This document shows positions 49,301 through 62,423 of a stretch of DNA of 64,000 nt, in pieces. A model generated the notes under the pieces. The model was not told where the DNA came from. It was given only the letters and a program-made list of their open reading frames with translations, and ran no database searches. Position 1 is the stretch's first letter; every line of letters starts with the position of its first letter. The stretch lies in assembly GCA_021014325.1 (NCBI GenBank), contig CM037460.1, positions 21,652,544-21,716,543 of the forward strand, read 5' to 3'. A program made the translations under genes and the position numbers. This stretch comes from Plazaster borealis (lineage: Eukaryota; Echinodermata; Asteroidea; Forcipulatida; Labidiasteridae).

Positions 49301-52300
49301 GGATGCCTGGCAGGGACAATGGTCTTTCTCGTGGCTTTTAGTAATATGATTTGTTTCTCATTCAATTAAAAGTTATCAATGCTGGAAAGGCAAAAGACTG
49401 GCCATCTTGGGCGATTATGAGCATCAGAATTTTTACTTTAACAAAATAATAATTGTAAGGTATTCAAAAAAGAATTTGTTATGGTTCAAGTCAAAATCAC
49501 AGACACTTAGGTAAAAAGGGGACTTTTAAACCAGACTCAACTGGGTCTGACTAAAATGTTTGAAAACCACAAAAACAACTCACATCTGGCGTGTCCCTGA
49601 ACTCTCGCCCGATGCACACCATGAACAGGGTCAACTCAAGCTGCAGGTTGCTCCTCAGAAATTCAGGGAAGAAATGTGTATCCACGGTCACCGTTTCAAG
49701 ATGGGAGATGCCAGGTCGGTACCCATCTCGGATATCGACAGTTGGATCTGCCCCATGCACTTTCTTCAAGAAAACCCTGTGTTAAAAGATGAATCAACGT
49801 TTGTTTTTACTGCTAAAAACTATGTTCTTAGTAGACACAGCATTGACGCTTCTGCCAAAACTACTGCCCTAGTTGTTAAAGGCACTGAACACGTTTGGAA
49901 ATTTTCAAAGACCAGTGTTCTCACTTGGTGTATCCCAACATATGCATAAAATAACAAGCCTGTGAAAATTTGGGCTCAATTGGTCATCGAAGTTGCAAGA
50001 AAATGATGAAAGAAAAAACACCCTTGTTGTACAAGTTTGTGTGCTTTCAGATTAGGAATAAAAACTTCTTGCAAGAACTTTTTATTATTTTAGTGAGAAA
50101 TTACCTTTTTCTCAAAAACTACGTTACTTCAGAGGGAGCCATTTCCTACAATGTTTTATACTATCAACAGCTCTTCGTTGCTTGTTAGTTTTTATGCTAA
50201 TATTTGTTTTGAGTTATTACCAAACGTGTACGATACCTTTAAAGATATGGTCACTGACGCCATGAACTGACACAGTGTACACAACCACTTTGTTGTTAGT
50301 TTTCAGTTTTCAGTTCTTACATGTTTAAACAATATTCATCGAGGCCTACAATTTCATAAAGTTTATCATTGTAATGCACAGCACACACTATGCTAAGAAA
50401 TGAACATTGGTTGATGCAATAGAAACTGTAAACCATATTGTGATGCAAAAGTAAAATGAGTCGCTTGTCGACCCAGGTCATTTTTCATTTTGTTATACAT
50501 TTGAGAAGAGCATAATCTATGCTTAAATACTGTTAAAACCCAAAGTTGATATCACCTTTGGTTCAAAAGTTATGAAAGTAGAAACACCAAGAGATGCGAG
50601 GGAATGAAACTGAGAAAAGGGGGTTTAAATTCGAGTTGAAACTACATCGGCAAATTTCAACCCCTTTTTGATGTTATTTATCAAGAAGGAAGTTGCCAAT
50701 ATAAAAGAAGATATATTTTGGCATTTAAATTTACAACAAAAATATTTTTAATAATTTCACCCCTTGGCCTGTTTTGGCTCGTTGCTCCATACTGATATCC
50801 GACAAACGACTTATTTATCTTGATCACATCACATTTATTTATTCCCAAATAAACTCTGGCTTGTACTCTACCTTGGGCTGTCTTTAACATCATCAACAAT
50901 CTCCACCGTTGTCTGCAGAGTGATTTCATTAGATATGATAGCATTAGGGACATCTAGTTTGCTACACGAAGAGCGGTCATCGTTGGGACAGGTGTACGTC
51001 TCAAACTCAAACGTGAACTCCCCTGAAAGGCAAAGTTCAATGTTTAATAATAAAGTGTTGTCTGATGCCAGTGCTTTTTTTTCACATAGAAGTTGGTGAA
51101 CATGCCTCCAAGATATGGAATTGAAGGGATTGCTTGGTGGAGAATCGATATATTGAATAGTGGTTTGCACTAAACCATGTGATAATATTTTTTGCTGTGT
51201 AGAATTGTTCTCACGTCGGATGATGTGTATATCCGCCAAGAGTTCAGTCTATTACGACCGGAACAACTTCGGAGCGCCCTCAATTTTTTGCTAGCAGCCG
51301 TTTGGCTGACCTGAATATCCACCTGACCATTCCATCGTGAGTCATGCACACCATGCTACACTTCAGTTCACCCGTACAAAGAGGTGAGTGCCTATAATAC
51401 TCATATTTTCTCACAAGACAATATCAAATCCTGAACTTTATTAGGAGAACCTTTGTTGTCTTTCCTTTGTCAAGTCAGGGTTTCAATGTGGCTCCAAAAA
51501 GATCGGAATTTTTTTTAAAATACCAACCTGAAGTGGTTAAAATAATTTGGACTGCTAATGTACTACCACGGAGTAGATTTGTAAAATAAGGAAACTGCCT
51601 TGTTCAGATAAGAACTTCTCCCTGCAATTTATCAACTGCTGCAGAAGACTATAGTAGGAGATAGGGAAACTGGGGACTTCGCTTACTGTGATAATGGATA
51701 GGGGGACTCCTTCCCGCAGAAAAAATCCCATTCATTTCATATATCGCCCTATAATCACCTTAAACTTAAGTAAAACACAGAATAATTTTACTTTAGTAAG
51801 GAAAGATTACAAGCTGATTATACCGCATTCTATGAAAAGTTTGGTATCCTGATATTTTTTGTTTGGAATAATTTCTGTAAGCAAAATTGTCTGCTTCAGG
51901 CAGCTTTATGAAAACTGGGCCCTGGTGGGAGCTGATGTACCTGTAGCATCTATGGGCATTCTGTTTACTGCAGCTGAAGTGTCCACTTCTAGAACCACGA
52001 CAAATAGCCAGCTCTGTGTACACGATTCCTCATATTCGGTGAAGTTGCAGTACGGGGCGTAATAGGTGATGTACAGCTCAGGGTCACCTTCAGGTGCTGA
52101 TGGAAATTAATATGCCAAACAACTTTTGAATTATTTGCCCTAAAAGTATAATTATTAAATCACTGATTTTGAGAACAGTAAATTAATTTCCATCCTCGTG
52201 TGTGTTTTATTTTATTTTAATAAGAACAACATACAACCAACCTGTGCAAGTGTAACAAATTAGGAGGTGCCTAATTAGTAAAAAGAAAAAGCAAAGGCAC

Positions 52301-55300
52301 TTTCTTTTTTTATGCCCCATTCTTTGTAATGTTTCCTAATTGTACACATGGAAAACAAATTTCAGAAAGCTTTTTATCTTGACAATTTAATTAGAATTTT
52401 GAATTGGAATTTCTTTTTCAGTCTTCTTTCTTGGCTCACTGATAAAAAAGGTTAAAAGAATACTGAATTTAGACTGGTTTTAAAAACGTTAAAGACTGTA
52501 CCCTTTGTCTTCCTATATGTTTTTGTGTATGGAGATTTCATGGTAACATAATGTCAACTGTTTTCCCCGAAAAATATGAGAATTGTATTTCAAAATTGGG
52601 AAAATACAGAATAAAATCATAATGGCCCAAAAAGGATTGCCCAAAAGAACTGAAATCCCGAAGAAGTTCTCTCCGAGCTGTCTAACGATAAAGTCAACCA
52701 CATTCCAAAGATCACATTATTGGAAGAAATCAAGGCCAGTTTGATTTTTCCCCAGTGAATATGTTTTGTATCCAATCTTATCTTATCTTATCTTATCTTA
52801 TCTTATCTTATCTTATCTTATCTTATCTTATCTTAGTCGCCTGCTCTGCAGCCAGAGGGTGATGATGAAGTAAACTTAACACAAATGAAATCGATTAAAT
52901 CAGCAAAATAAATAAAAGGGCAATTATAGTGAACAATATAATCAAACATAATACCAGTTACTGGAGCACAGGAAGCCGCCACTGTTCCCACATCGCAAGA
53001 CTCGATTGGTGACAAGGGATCGAGTGTGTAGCACCAGGGCTGGCTTTGGCCATCAGGGTTTCTGCAGAAGTTGTGATCACCGATGCCGCTGTCTCTATGG
53101 TCCTCTGAGTTATAAGAATGGGTGTGAGGATCCTGACGAGACCACCTCTGACATGTCTTCCCCAACGCCGTTTGGTGCACTGTGCCACGATAATCTGCCC
53201 CATTGCTATCAGTAAAGCACTCGAGGTGACCTAAAAAATAAAATCAAAAAATTGGTAGATCATTGATAATCATAATAACTAGTTGATTGGATATAATCTG
53301 GAAAGGTCATTGATTATAAGGTTCATACCTGTAACAATCCTCTAGAGAAACAAATTTTTATCTGAAATGTCAGAGTAAATATTTAATAAGCATTTTAAAT
53401 CCCCCCTAAAAAAACTAAAAAACAAAACCCCTGTTAGTTATTTCAGCAATTAAAATAAATATATCATGTACACACACAATTCCTGACAAACCATAACAGC
53501 TTTTGTTATCTCTGCAAGGTGAAACACAAATTGAGGAAATTTTCACAGCTTGGTTGCATGAATACTGCGATTAAAAACTAGAGTGCTGATGAAATTCACT
53601 AAACTCAAAACCAAAAACCCTTTTATAAAGGCAAAGTACAATCTTATTTTTTTTTTGAATAATTAATTTCTGTTCTTCCGTTTTCAACAAACATATCAAC
53701 AACTGTCCTGTGAAAATGTTATCCAATAGCCCATATGCACAAGCGTCGTCTTAAAAAATATACCGCAATGCATCTTGGGAATCCAAGTATAGTTAACAAA
53801 TAAATCAAGCTGCCAATATGAACGATATGCTGTGTTGTGATATGCCTATAGGCTATTTGGTGGTTATGGTTTCAGTGAAAACAAAAACAGTTTATGCATA
53901 TTCTTTTAGAGACCATGTATAGCAGACGGCTGAATATGGCTGTTCCAAAATGCCCTAAACACGCACCAAGTAATAATAATAATATACGCAGTTTTTATAT
54001 AGCGCTTTATACTCCCGATGGGTGTCTCAAAGCACTCAGTATTTTTCCTACAAGGTAAGTGGAGTTACGTGTTGAAGTATGAGACCTATTCCTTTGCATA
54101 GCACCATGTAATGGTTTACAAGGTGCTGTGGCGCAATATTCAGCCAATCAAACCAGGAACACCGGGGCGAACCCTCTTTACGATAAGTGCACTGGGTTCT
54201 TTTACCTGCATTACACAACACCTGGGACCTACAGCTTAACGTCCCATCCGAAGGACGAAGCATGTGGTTAAGTGCCTTGCTTAAGGACACAAGTGTCACG
54301 ACTGGGATTCGAACCCACACTCTGCTGAAGTTTCGACCTACTCCACTCAACTAAAAAATGTCAAGTAAAGGTCACACCCTGATTTGACAGCAGCCAGAAT
54401 GTTTTCCATGCCGACTTACTATCTACATTTTTAAAGCAAAACAAAATTCCTTTTCTCCTTATATTCCCAGACATTTACTTGAAAAATGGAGCAAAAAAAC
54501 TCAACAATGTTTGCCATGTTTATAGGTCTATGGTAATGACTATACAGAAATTAATGCTCTCTAATTGGATTGTGTTCCATCAATGATTTGTTCTAGATGA
54601 AATTAATAATCACTGGCTTTTATAAAATGTACAAAATTTACCTAGCAAGTACATTTAAGAACTGAGAAGTCCCCCGAATTCCGAATATTCTACTCTGCGG
54701 CAGCAGAATAATAAGCAAGACAAGTTCTCAAAGAACAAAATCTACCTAGCAAGTAGATGTACACATGGTGTTACCGCAAACCAAACATATATTGGCTTTT
54801 ATAACTTATCCAATTTTTTCTTTTTTTTCTTAGCAATATTTACAATTCCTTCACTTTGGCTTTTTTAGGAAAATATTTTAAATCTCTATTTTTCTGGTAA
54901 GCTAGGTTCTCAGTGATAGCAAAAACTTTTTGTTCCCATCTCAAAGTCAGCAAGATCTATCAAGCTTGTACATGGTACATTTTGTCTGAACTCACCTTCA
55001 CATATTAATAGCTCAAATCGAAGAGCCATCTCGTTCTCAAAATCCATTGGGTTAATACGGATCGCATCGGTTGAAATAGGCGCATCAAAGTAATTGGTAA
55101 CAATAGTATGACTGTCATAATTCCCAGTGAACGTCTGTGGATTGGTGGAAATAAATACAAACAAATAAATAGCATTAAAATCAACAACGGTAAGTCTTTG
55201 AATTTGAGTGTAAACTGTTGAAGTCTGTCCACTGGTTCATTTAATGATTAAAATTATGTTGTAATATTCTATTCACAAAAAGTGTTACTTTCATATATAA

Positions 55301-58300
55301 TTTATATTATTATAATATTGCTAAAAAGTTGTTTAAAAACATTTTGAGTATCAATGGTTGATTTTCGCTGTGTTGGTGCATTTGTGTGGTGTCGGCCTTA
55401 TAACATTATGCTTGCTTGAATAGGGAGAACCGTGAACCATTAGCAAATCAAAATACATCTTGATGTTTAGAATTAAATTTTTCCATTTAATTCAGAATTT
55501 GAGAATTTCTGGGTATTATTTTTTTATTTTTTTCCTGCTCTCACCCTATCTTTTGTTTTACATTTAGTTGTTGTTAATGTTTACTCACATGTGTAATTCC
55601 TGAAGAATTCAGAACAGGGTTAAAAGTGCCAACGCCAACTTGGTAGCTGACATAAAATTCTTTAACCCACATGTTGATGACCTCGTTTCCATACCCTTGG
55701 GTCATGACTCCGGACACCCAAAGATTATCAGACGGGAGGTCGACCTAAATATAAGTATAGGTGAGAAGAAAAAAATAAACCACACATTATAATTCATTTG
55801 GATCTGGGGGTAATTTAATGAAATAGTATAATCAATATTAAGAATAAATTCAAAGTTTTCCAAACTGATGTCGAGTATTATCTTAGTTGTACTAATTCCT
55901 GCTTTATGTCTCAAAAACAAAATCATAGTGAATTATTGAGATCTCAATTATTATGATAAAAACTAAACCACTGCAAAAAAAAAGAAAGAAAAAACAAGTT
56001 GGCCTATTGTTTACAATCTGGACGCTAACCAATTATAAAGTTTATACCACTGTCAATCATGCCTCAGAGAAACTAATACCAACTATAGTCGAGATGATTT
56101 TAAAGGCACTGAACACGCTTGGTAATGTCAAAGACCAGTGTTCTCACTTGGTGTATCCCAACATATGCATAAAATAACAAGCCTGTGAAAATTTGGGCTC
56201 AATTGGTCATCGAAGTTGCAAGAAAATGATGAAAGAAAAAACACCCTTGTTGTACAAATTTGTGTGCTTTCAGATAGGAATAAAAACTTCTTGCAAGAAG
56301 TTTTTATTATTTTAGTGAGAAATTACTTCTGTCTTAAAAACTAGGTTACCTCAGAGGGAGTCGTTTCTCACAATGTTAGATATTTTGAGTAATTACCAAA
56401 CGTGTACAGTGCCTTTAAAGTTGACGGAACATCTTTAATAATAATAGGAACTTATAGAGCACCTTTGCCAAAGGATTCAAAACAACAGAAATCAAAACAA
56501 ATGGATTTTTTAAGAGTGCTTAAAACTTTTCCCAGAGATTAGGCATTTCGGATGGAGATAGGTATAGAATTCCAAGTTTGGGACCCGCAACGGGAAAAGC
56601 ACAGTCCCCTGTATGCCTCGGAGTGCGAGGGATGACCAAATTGGACCAAATTGAAACCTAGTTTGCCAGAGACATTTACCTGTATCCATTGGCCAGTGGA
56701 AGTTGAACCAGCCAGCCACATTCCAGAACTGATGGTATCTACTGCTTTGGCGTTCAATCTACCTTTATCGGGGCTGTACTCCAGACTATTACCTTCCAAC
56801 CAATAGGAAGATGCCGTTATTAAATTATCACCAATGATGTTGCTATCTTCGACACCCAGAGGTCTGTCGCATCCTGCAGTTGGAAAAAGTGAATCAAAGT
56901 CAGCAAAGCTCAAGTACCAGTTATTGTTTGAATAAAAAAAGAGGCTGTTAAGGTGCAACACTTCATTTTAATTTAAAAAATAATAACAACAATGGTTTAT
57001 ATTTTGTCACAAGAGTTGCGCAGGCTTGTATGTAAAAATTTCTGTTTGGCAAATATAATCAAGAAACTTATTGTTGAGAGAGAATATTCTGCACGTATCG
57101 CAATGTTTAAGAAAGTTCTACAATTGAACATAAGTATTCCTAATTAGAATTTGAATAGCTTGTATTCATTTTCATGATAAATATGATTTAATATTTGCAT
57201 TTTGTTCTCATAGATTAAAAGACATTTAGAGTGTGCCAACTGGTGACAGTGTCCCTTAAGGGTAGGGCAAATACTCCCTGCTCTTGCTTGCGACACACTC
57301 ATCAGAACTAGGACCTGGGTGTTGTTATTGTTGTAAAGTAAATTATGCAATAAGTAAATGTACTAATAATGTAGTAATGTAAGCAGTGCTCCAATTAATT
57401 TTATCTGGGCATATCCTGGGTAAAGAAATGTTAAAACAGGGTAACTGCACACTAAATTTAACTAAGACTTTTTAAGACCCTTTTAATGCCACCTTAAAGG
57501 TGAATAAAGCAGGGGAATCAGCTATACCATCTCACACTGTATGTAATTTTTTTACATGCAGCGTAATTCGTTTTTTTACAAGCTGCTAGGAAAATTCATT
57601 ACAAGCTTCATCCATTTTTTTAAGACCTCAAATAACTGAATTTAATACTTTTTAATGCTTTTTAAGGCCTTAAATTTTGATTAGTTCAATTTAAGACTTT
57701 TTAATACTTTTTAAGGATTCTCAGAAACCCTGACAAAAATAAGTTGGGATAGTGCTTGATATTATCTTTGAATGAGAAAACAAAAACCAGTTAAACATGC
57801 AGATGTGTTACAACAAGAAATTTCTAGAACAATCCCACTGATTTCTGTTAGCTTAAAGGTATTGTACACGTTTGGTAATGACTCAAAACAAATATTAGCA
57901 TAAAAACTTACTTGGTAACAAGCAACGGAGAGCTGTTGATAGTATAAAACATTGTAGGAAACGACTCCCTCTGAAGTAACGAAGTTTTTGAGAAAGAGGT
58001 AATTTCTCACTGAAATAATAAAAACTTCTTGCAAGAAGTTTTAATTTCTATCTGAAAGCACACAAATTTGTACAGCAAGGGTGTTTTTTCTTTCATCATT
58101 TTCTTGCAACTTCGATGACCAATTGAGCCCAAATTTTCACAGGCTTGTTATGTTATGCATATGTTGGGATACACCAAGTGAGAACACTGGTCTGTGACAA
58201 TTACCAAATGTGTTCGGTGCCTTTATATTGGAATTTGATTTATATAGGAAGAATACACTCTAAAATCTTCCGGGTCAGAATTGACCTGAATTGACCTGAC

Positions 58301-61300
58301 CCATATCCCGGTCAGGCTGACCCGGAAACTGGTCAAAAAGTTGTATTTTGACTAGGATTCCGCATCAGTTTGACCCATTTGACCCAGATTCTGGGTCATG
58401 CCGACACCTGAAATTGGTCAAGCTCCACGAGACTTGGAACTGGGTCAGAATTGACCCTTAAGTTGAGTTACAAAGCATGATTATAAACTCACCAATGCTG
58501 GGGGTCTTCTTGATGTGGCTGATCACACTGATAACATCATCCGCTGGGTCATACGCTAGAGAATTAATCTTGTAAACAGATATCAGATCACCATTAGTGT
58601 TATCTGTTACGGTGCGGAAGGCAATCTGCACCTCTGCTCTGGACCTACCATTTAGGAGGAAAGAAATGACAGGGAATGTTTCACATCAGCACTTTGCGGT
58701 ATACCATACTCTTTGAGTTATTAATTTACCAGTAGGGCCTACAAGTTTGGTAATTAATAGAACAAAAGGATTATAGTTTCAATCTGCAATCTCACTGTTT
58801 ATCAAGTTCAAACCAGTACCAACCTTCCATAGCAGTATTTCCATCTGAAATACTGTCAAAGTAAAACAAAAATTAGCTTTTTTCTCCCCTCTCCCTGCCG
58901 CCCCTCCCCCTTACCTGCATTTCATTCCCTCAAAATTGTCAAAATACAAATAATGTAATTTATAACCGACAATACTGTTTCAAACGACAGCTTCTATATC
59001 ACACCCCAATGTATATGCAACAGTTTCCATTTTCCGACATGTTAAAACTTTGATTAAATTTAAAATATTGATGAAAGGATAAGTACTTCACTGACTTACC
59101 TGTCAAACCCATACTTCTCATCGTCATTTAGATACACAGCCCCAACAATAGCATACTCAAAGATTGGCTTTAATCGCTCAGTTGAACTTACTAAAAATCT
59201 GCACATATTCAGAAACAAAGTTGAACAAGAAAAACTTGATGAACCAGAAAAAAAATAGATGATTGCCCAAAAATAGTAATAAAATAATAAAATCATTTAT
59301 CAGCAAACCTTGGACATGAGCTTTCTACTCTTAATAAAGAGTATGGAAATGAAATAATGTGAAATACAATTGAACTTAAATTATTAATGTCGTGGCCGAG
59401 CGGTTAAGAGCACCAGAATTAAGGTCTGGTGTTTCTGATCAGCAGAGTATGGGTTCGAGTCTCGGTCATGACACTTGTATCCTTGAGCAAGATGCTTTAA
59501 CATAATTGCTTTGTCCTTCGGATGGGACATTAACCATAGGTTCTGTGTACTAGGATTGACAGTGCACGTAAAAGAACCCAGAACACTTAATATCGTGGAA
59601 GAGTAAGAGTTAACCCTGTGTTTCTGGTTCAGATATAGCAAGCACCCTTGTTTACAGGTTTCCTCAGGCTTGCGAGCTACAGTGATTAAGTTCACAAACG
59701 AGGCATCCTTGGTTTCATTACCAGAAATATATAATAATAAAAACTTGATACAAAAACATGAACTTTTAACCTTCATATAAAGAGGATTTGGCGAGGTTTT
59801 TAAGATACACTCAGCATAATTTCTTGCAATCGTGAAGGAGAAAAAAAACTACCTTGAAAGTGCCACTCGGAGTAACCTCCAGTACAGTATAGCATAGCTC
59901 TGAACATAGGCTGGTTCCGGGTTATTTCCACTTCCCTGTGGCCGTACATTGGTCATGTACAGTGTAGTATTGAACTGAATGGCATCAGCAGTGACTTCTC
60001 TCTCCCAGACCGTTTCTTGATCGCTGTCTTTACAGTTGAACAGGGTATCTATTGAACCTATAGATTGAGAGTGCATTGGAAATTGGATGAGAAAATTAAT
60101 TCCAGCAATCTAGTTTTCAAAAATCTGATATTTCATCACCAAAGTACAGATTGCAATTATAAAAAAACGTTGATTAGTTTCAATCCAAAACCTTGCAGAT
60201 ATTAATTTTATACCAATATCAATCCTCCAGGGAAATAGTTCCTTCAAAGTCAAGAAAACATAGTTTGAAAAACCCCAAACTCACTGTTGCTTATTTGGAT
60301 TGTCATTCGAAATACGCACAATATGAAAATGCACAAAATCCACAACAAAACATATGTACCGTTTTTTTTTCCTTTTAAACATAACCATAACATTTGATGA
60401 CATTTTCACAGGTTGTGGAATGGTGTGTTTATTGAAAACTAAAGGATGAGAAACAAAGTATTCTTCTATAAAAAAACAATGCTGTATGTTCCCTAAAAAT
60501 TTACCCATGAAAGTAATGTGATCCTCTCGTATTCTCATATCGCCTTGTTGAATGATTTCAGTCCCAGTCTCGTAGTAAGAGAACAATGTTTTGCTTCCTG
60601 GGTAGTTGGGGGTGTAAGAATCTTTGTAGAAACCTGTACTGGACTATACAGCAAAATAACACAGAAAAGATGCAAAATTTACACGCCGAGTTTTCACATA
60701 AATTGTAGGTTTATTTAGTTCAGACGTGATTTGTCTTTAGCTTTGGTAACCTCTGCAGAGTTTTCCTGGACAAAATGAAGCTCCATTGAAAGAAACTGTA
60801 AAGTTGATCATCTGATCATCTTATGAGCACAACAAATTAGAATAAGCTTCAGAGATTGTGTGTTTTTTGTTCTTGATTGATTTGTTTTTCTTTGTTGGGG
60901 GAAGAGGATAATCGGGACATTTACTAGTAAACCTCTCCAAACAAGTAAATAATGAACCTTCATGTGCTCATCCTAAAAAGTAAACCTTGTGTAGTGATCC
61001 AGCTATATGTGTTGGTAAAACATAAGTGATTATATATAAATTATGTCCAGAAGAATTTTGAAAGACACAAAAGATATAATTCAAAATTTTGCCTGGTTTT
61101 GTTGGAGCGTGTTTCATATAGGCCCCAACTTCAAAAGTTAAACCAGCACTCAATTCATATAAACTAATGAAACGTGGTGTATAGTGGCCACAGATTCGGC
61201 ACAGTTGGTCTATAACTCACATCAAATTGCAGAGTATTAAAGACATTTGAACAGGTTCCTGTATTCTCGGCCACCAAGCTGCCTCCATTTTCCTGAATGA

Positions 61301-62423
61301 CTGGTCGATTAGACTTATTGTTGTGTTGGAAGGGCTGGAAGTCAAGGATCCAGACTTCATCTTGTCCAATGGTGTCTTCTATTGCTATATCCAGCTGCAC
61401 TTGACCTGTATTCATATAAATCAAAATTGTGATTTTAGTTTTTCCGAAAAGGACTGTTATGTTCAAACACAAATTTGAAATTTAACAAATGGAAAACAAA
61501 AAGAGCAAAGACAAAATTATGTAAGACTCTTTCAGCCATTTAAGTAACTGTTTAACATAGGCCCTAATTGTTTTTTTTTCAGAAATTGTCTATTCTATCA
61601 ATTTCCATCAAGTCCCAAAAGAAAAGAAGAAAAAGAAAACAAACAAAATACCTCGGGACCAAGTGAGGAGAAATCGTTTATTTTTGGCAAAAACCATTGA
61701 ATGAACCTATTTGGTGTTATGTAGGGGATACTCAAATAGAATTAAAAAGTTAAATCTCAATAATTTGTCTTGAGAAAAAATAGAAACAAAGTATTTTTAA
61801 GAGAGTACCGATGCATTAACCATTCATTTTTATCCATAAAAAAATTCTTCAAAAGAGATTACAGCTTGTAGGCCTAGGCCTATGTTAATTCAAATCATAT
61901 TTTCAAAAACAACATTTGTTAAAATTATTCACAGGCAAAATGAAATCTCCACAAAAAAGAAAAACAAAGAAAAGGGAACCTATATTGGAATGTTTGATGG
62001 CATACAACACTAACTTTGAGACAATTTCAAATATAGGGGGTAGGCCCTACACTTTAAGTACCGTATGTAATTATAGGCCCAATAGTTGTTCATAACTCTA
62101 ACAAAAATGGCTAAAATGCTGTATCCAACTGCCACGCATAGTGGCACACCACGTCCAGAACAAGATGTAAACTGCATCGTTGTGTGTCACGGCCACGCCC
62201 GAAATTTGTACGTGGATACCACCATTTAACAAGTTAACAACATATCTGATAATTATGTAAATCTATCGTTACCGTCTACGATGTCAAACACGTCGACTGT
62301 GGCTTTTCCCATTTTCTCAAAGAGATCGTCTCTTCCATGGTCCATATTGTCACCAAACGCTGCCCGGGCTCCGGGCGTCGCCAAACCCAGAACAAGAAGG
62401 CAGCATAGCGAAATCACCAACAT
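46369..62423 (-). CDS. Secreted, probably GPI-anchored discoidin-kringle protein (complete, 16 exons)
   Basis: Exons in transcript order: 62273-62423, 61221-61405, 60505-60643, 59853-60057, 59100-59198, 58493-58644, 56680-56873, 55589-55744, 54996-55134, 52955-53230, 51941-52096, 50872-51022, 49584-49776, 48140-48259, 47317-47652, 46369-46521. Joined frame 2805 bases, 934 residues, phases consistent. Signal peptide about 1-23 (MLVISLCCLLVLGLA). Residues 50-310 are unassigned, with few cysteines. Residues 311-473 look like F5/8 type C (discoidin): start GCDRPLG, then QWIQVDLPSDNLWVSGVMTQ and a closing RFELLICEG. Residues 474-565 form a kringle (CFTDSNGADYRG, NFCRNPDG, PWCYT). Residues 566-815 are unassigned. 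RKKR (816-819) is a furin-type site, followed by a small Cys-rich part (CPPNSTHAAKDYACICD). The tail is acidic (SEEEEEEKEGSGS) with a terminal hydrophobic stretch and no cytoplasmic end, as in GPI signals. The function is unknown; cell-surface adhesion or recognition is inferred. Confidence 0.9.
47071..47137 (-). mobile_element. SINE head fragment
   Basis: Only the tRNA-Leu head is left (cactctgctgatcaaaaaca ... cgcttgaccgctcggccaag). It lies in the intron between the last two exons of the kringle gene. Confidence 0.75.
49026..49215. mobile_element. 190-bp MITE AGCCCGGTTCATACTT with TAA duplication
   Basis: The ends agcccggttcatacttcctg and caggaagtatgaaccgggct are inverted repeats that continue through gcgaatgcgaagcgaat for about 45 bases. 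TAA flanks both sides (49023-49025, 49216-49218). Inside are further inverted ttcgc/gcgaa and tgacgtca motifs. The TAA duplication suggests PIF/Harbinger. It lies in an intron of the kringle gene. Confidence 0.85.
49880..50238. mobile_element. TTAA-flanked inverted-repeat MITE, copy 6
   Basis: Starts aggcactgaacacgtttgg and ends aaacgtgtacgatacct, with TTAA on both sides (49876-49879, 50239-50242). The orientation is opposite to 4621-4986 and the interior is the same. It lies in the kringle-gene intron before exon 13. Confidence 0.9.
52776..52835. repeat. Pentanucleotide microsatellite (TCTTA)12
   Basis: Twelve perfect tandem copies of tctta, 119 bases downstream (in transcript sense) of the kringle exon. 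A likely length-polymorphic marker. Confidence 0.95.
53971..54330 (-). mobile_element. tRNA-Leu-derived SINE, 5' truncated
   Basis: Reverse-strand copy starting with (taa)n, then tatagcgctttatactcccg and gggtgtctcaaagcactcag. The body and B box (gggattcgaacccacactct) are present, but the A-box half is gone. It lies in the intron before the kringle exon. Confidence 0.88.
56104..56414. mobile_element. TTAA-flanked inverted-repeat MITE, copy 7
   Basis: Starts aggcactgaacacgcttggt and ends acgtgtacagtgcct, with TTAA on both sides (56100-56103, 56415-56418). An internal deletion near 56375 removes about 55 bases relative to 49880-50238. Confidence 0.88.
57430..57735. repeat. tttaagactttttaa-rich dispersed repeat
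   Basis: Begins near aacagggtaactg and ends with gattctcagaaaccctg, loosely inverted ends. The interior is built of tttaagacttttta and ttaatgctttttaag variants. Non-coding. It lies in the kringle-gene intron between exons 7 and 6. Confidence 0.55.
57857..58222. mobile_element. TTAA-flanked inverted-repeat MITE, copy 8
   Basis: Starts aggtattgtacacgtttggt after TTAA (57853-57856) and ends aaatgtgttcggtgcct. The right flank is TTAT, probably a mutated TTAA. Same subfamily and orientation as 4621-4986. Confidence 0.87.
59388..59746 (+). mobile_element. tRNA-Leu-derived SINE, second tail type
   Basis: Head tgtcgtggccgagcggttaa; the anticodon loop is mutated (attaagg where other copies have ctcaagc). 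B box gggttcgagtctcgg. Tail agcacccttgtttacaggtt to tcattaccagaaatatataa. It lies in the intron between exons 5 and 4 of the kringle gene. Confidence 0.88.
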
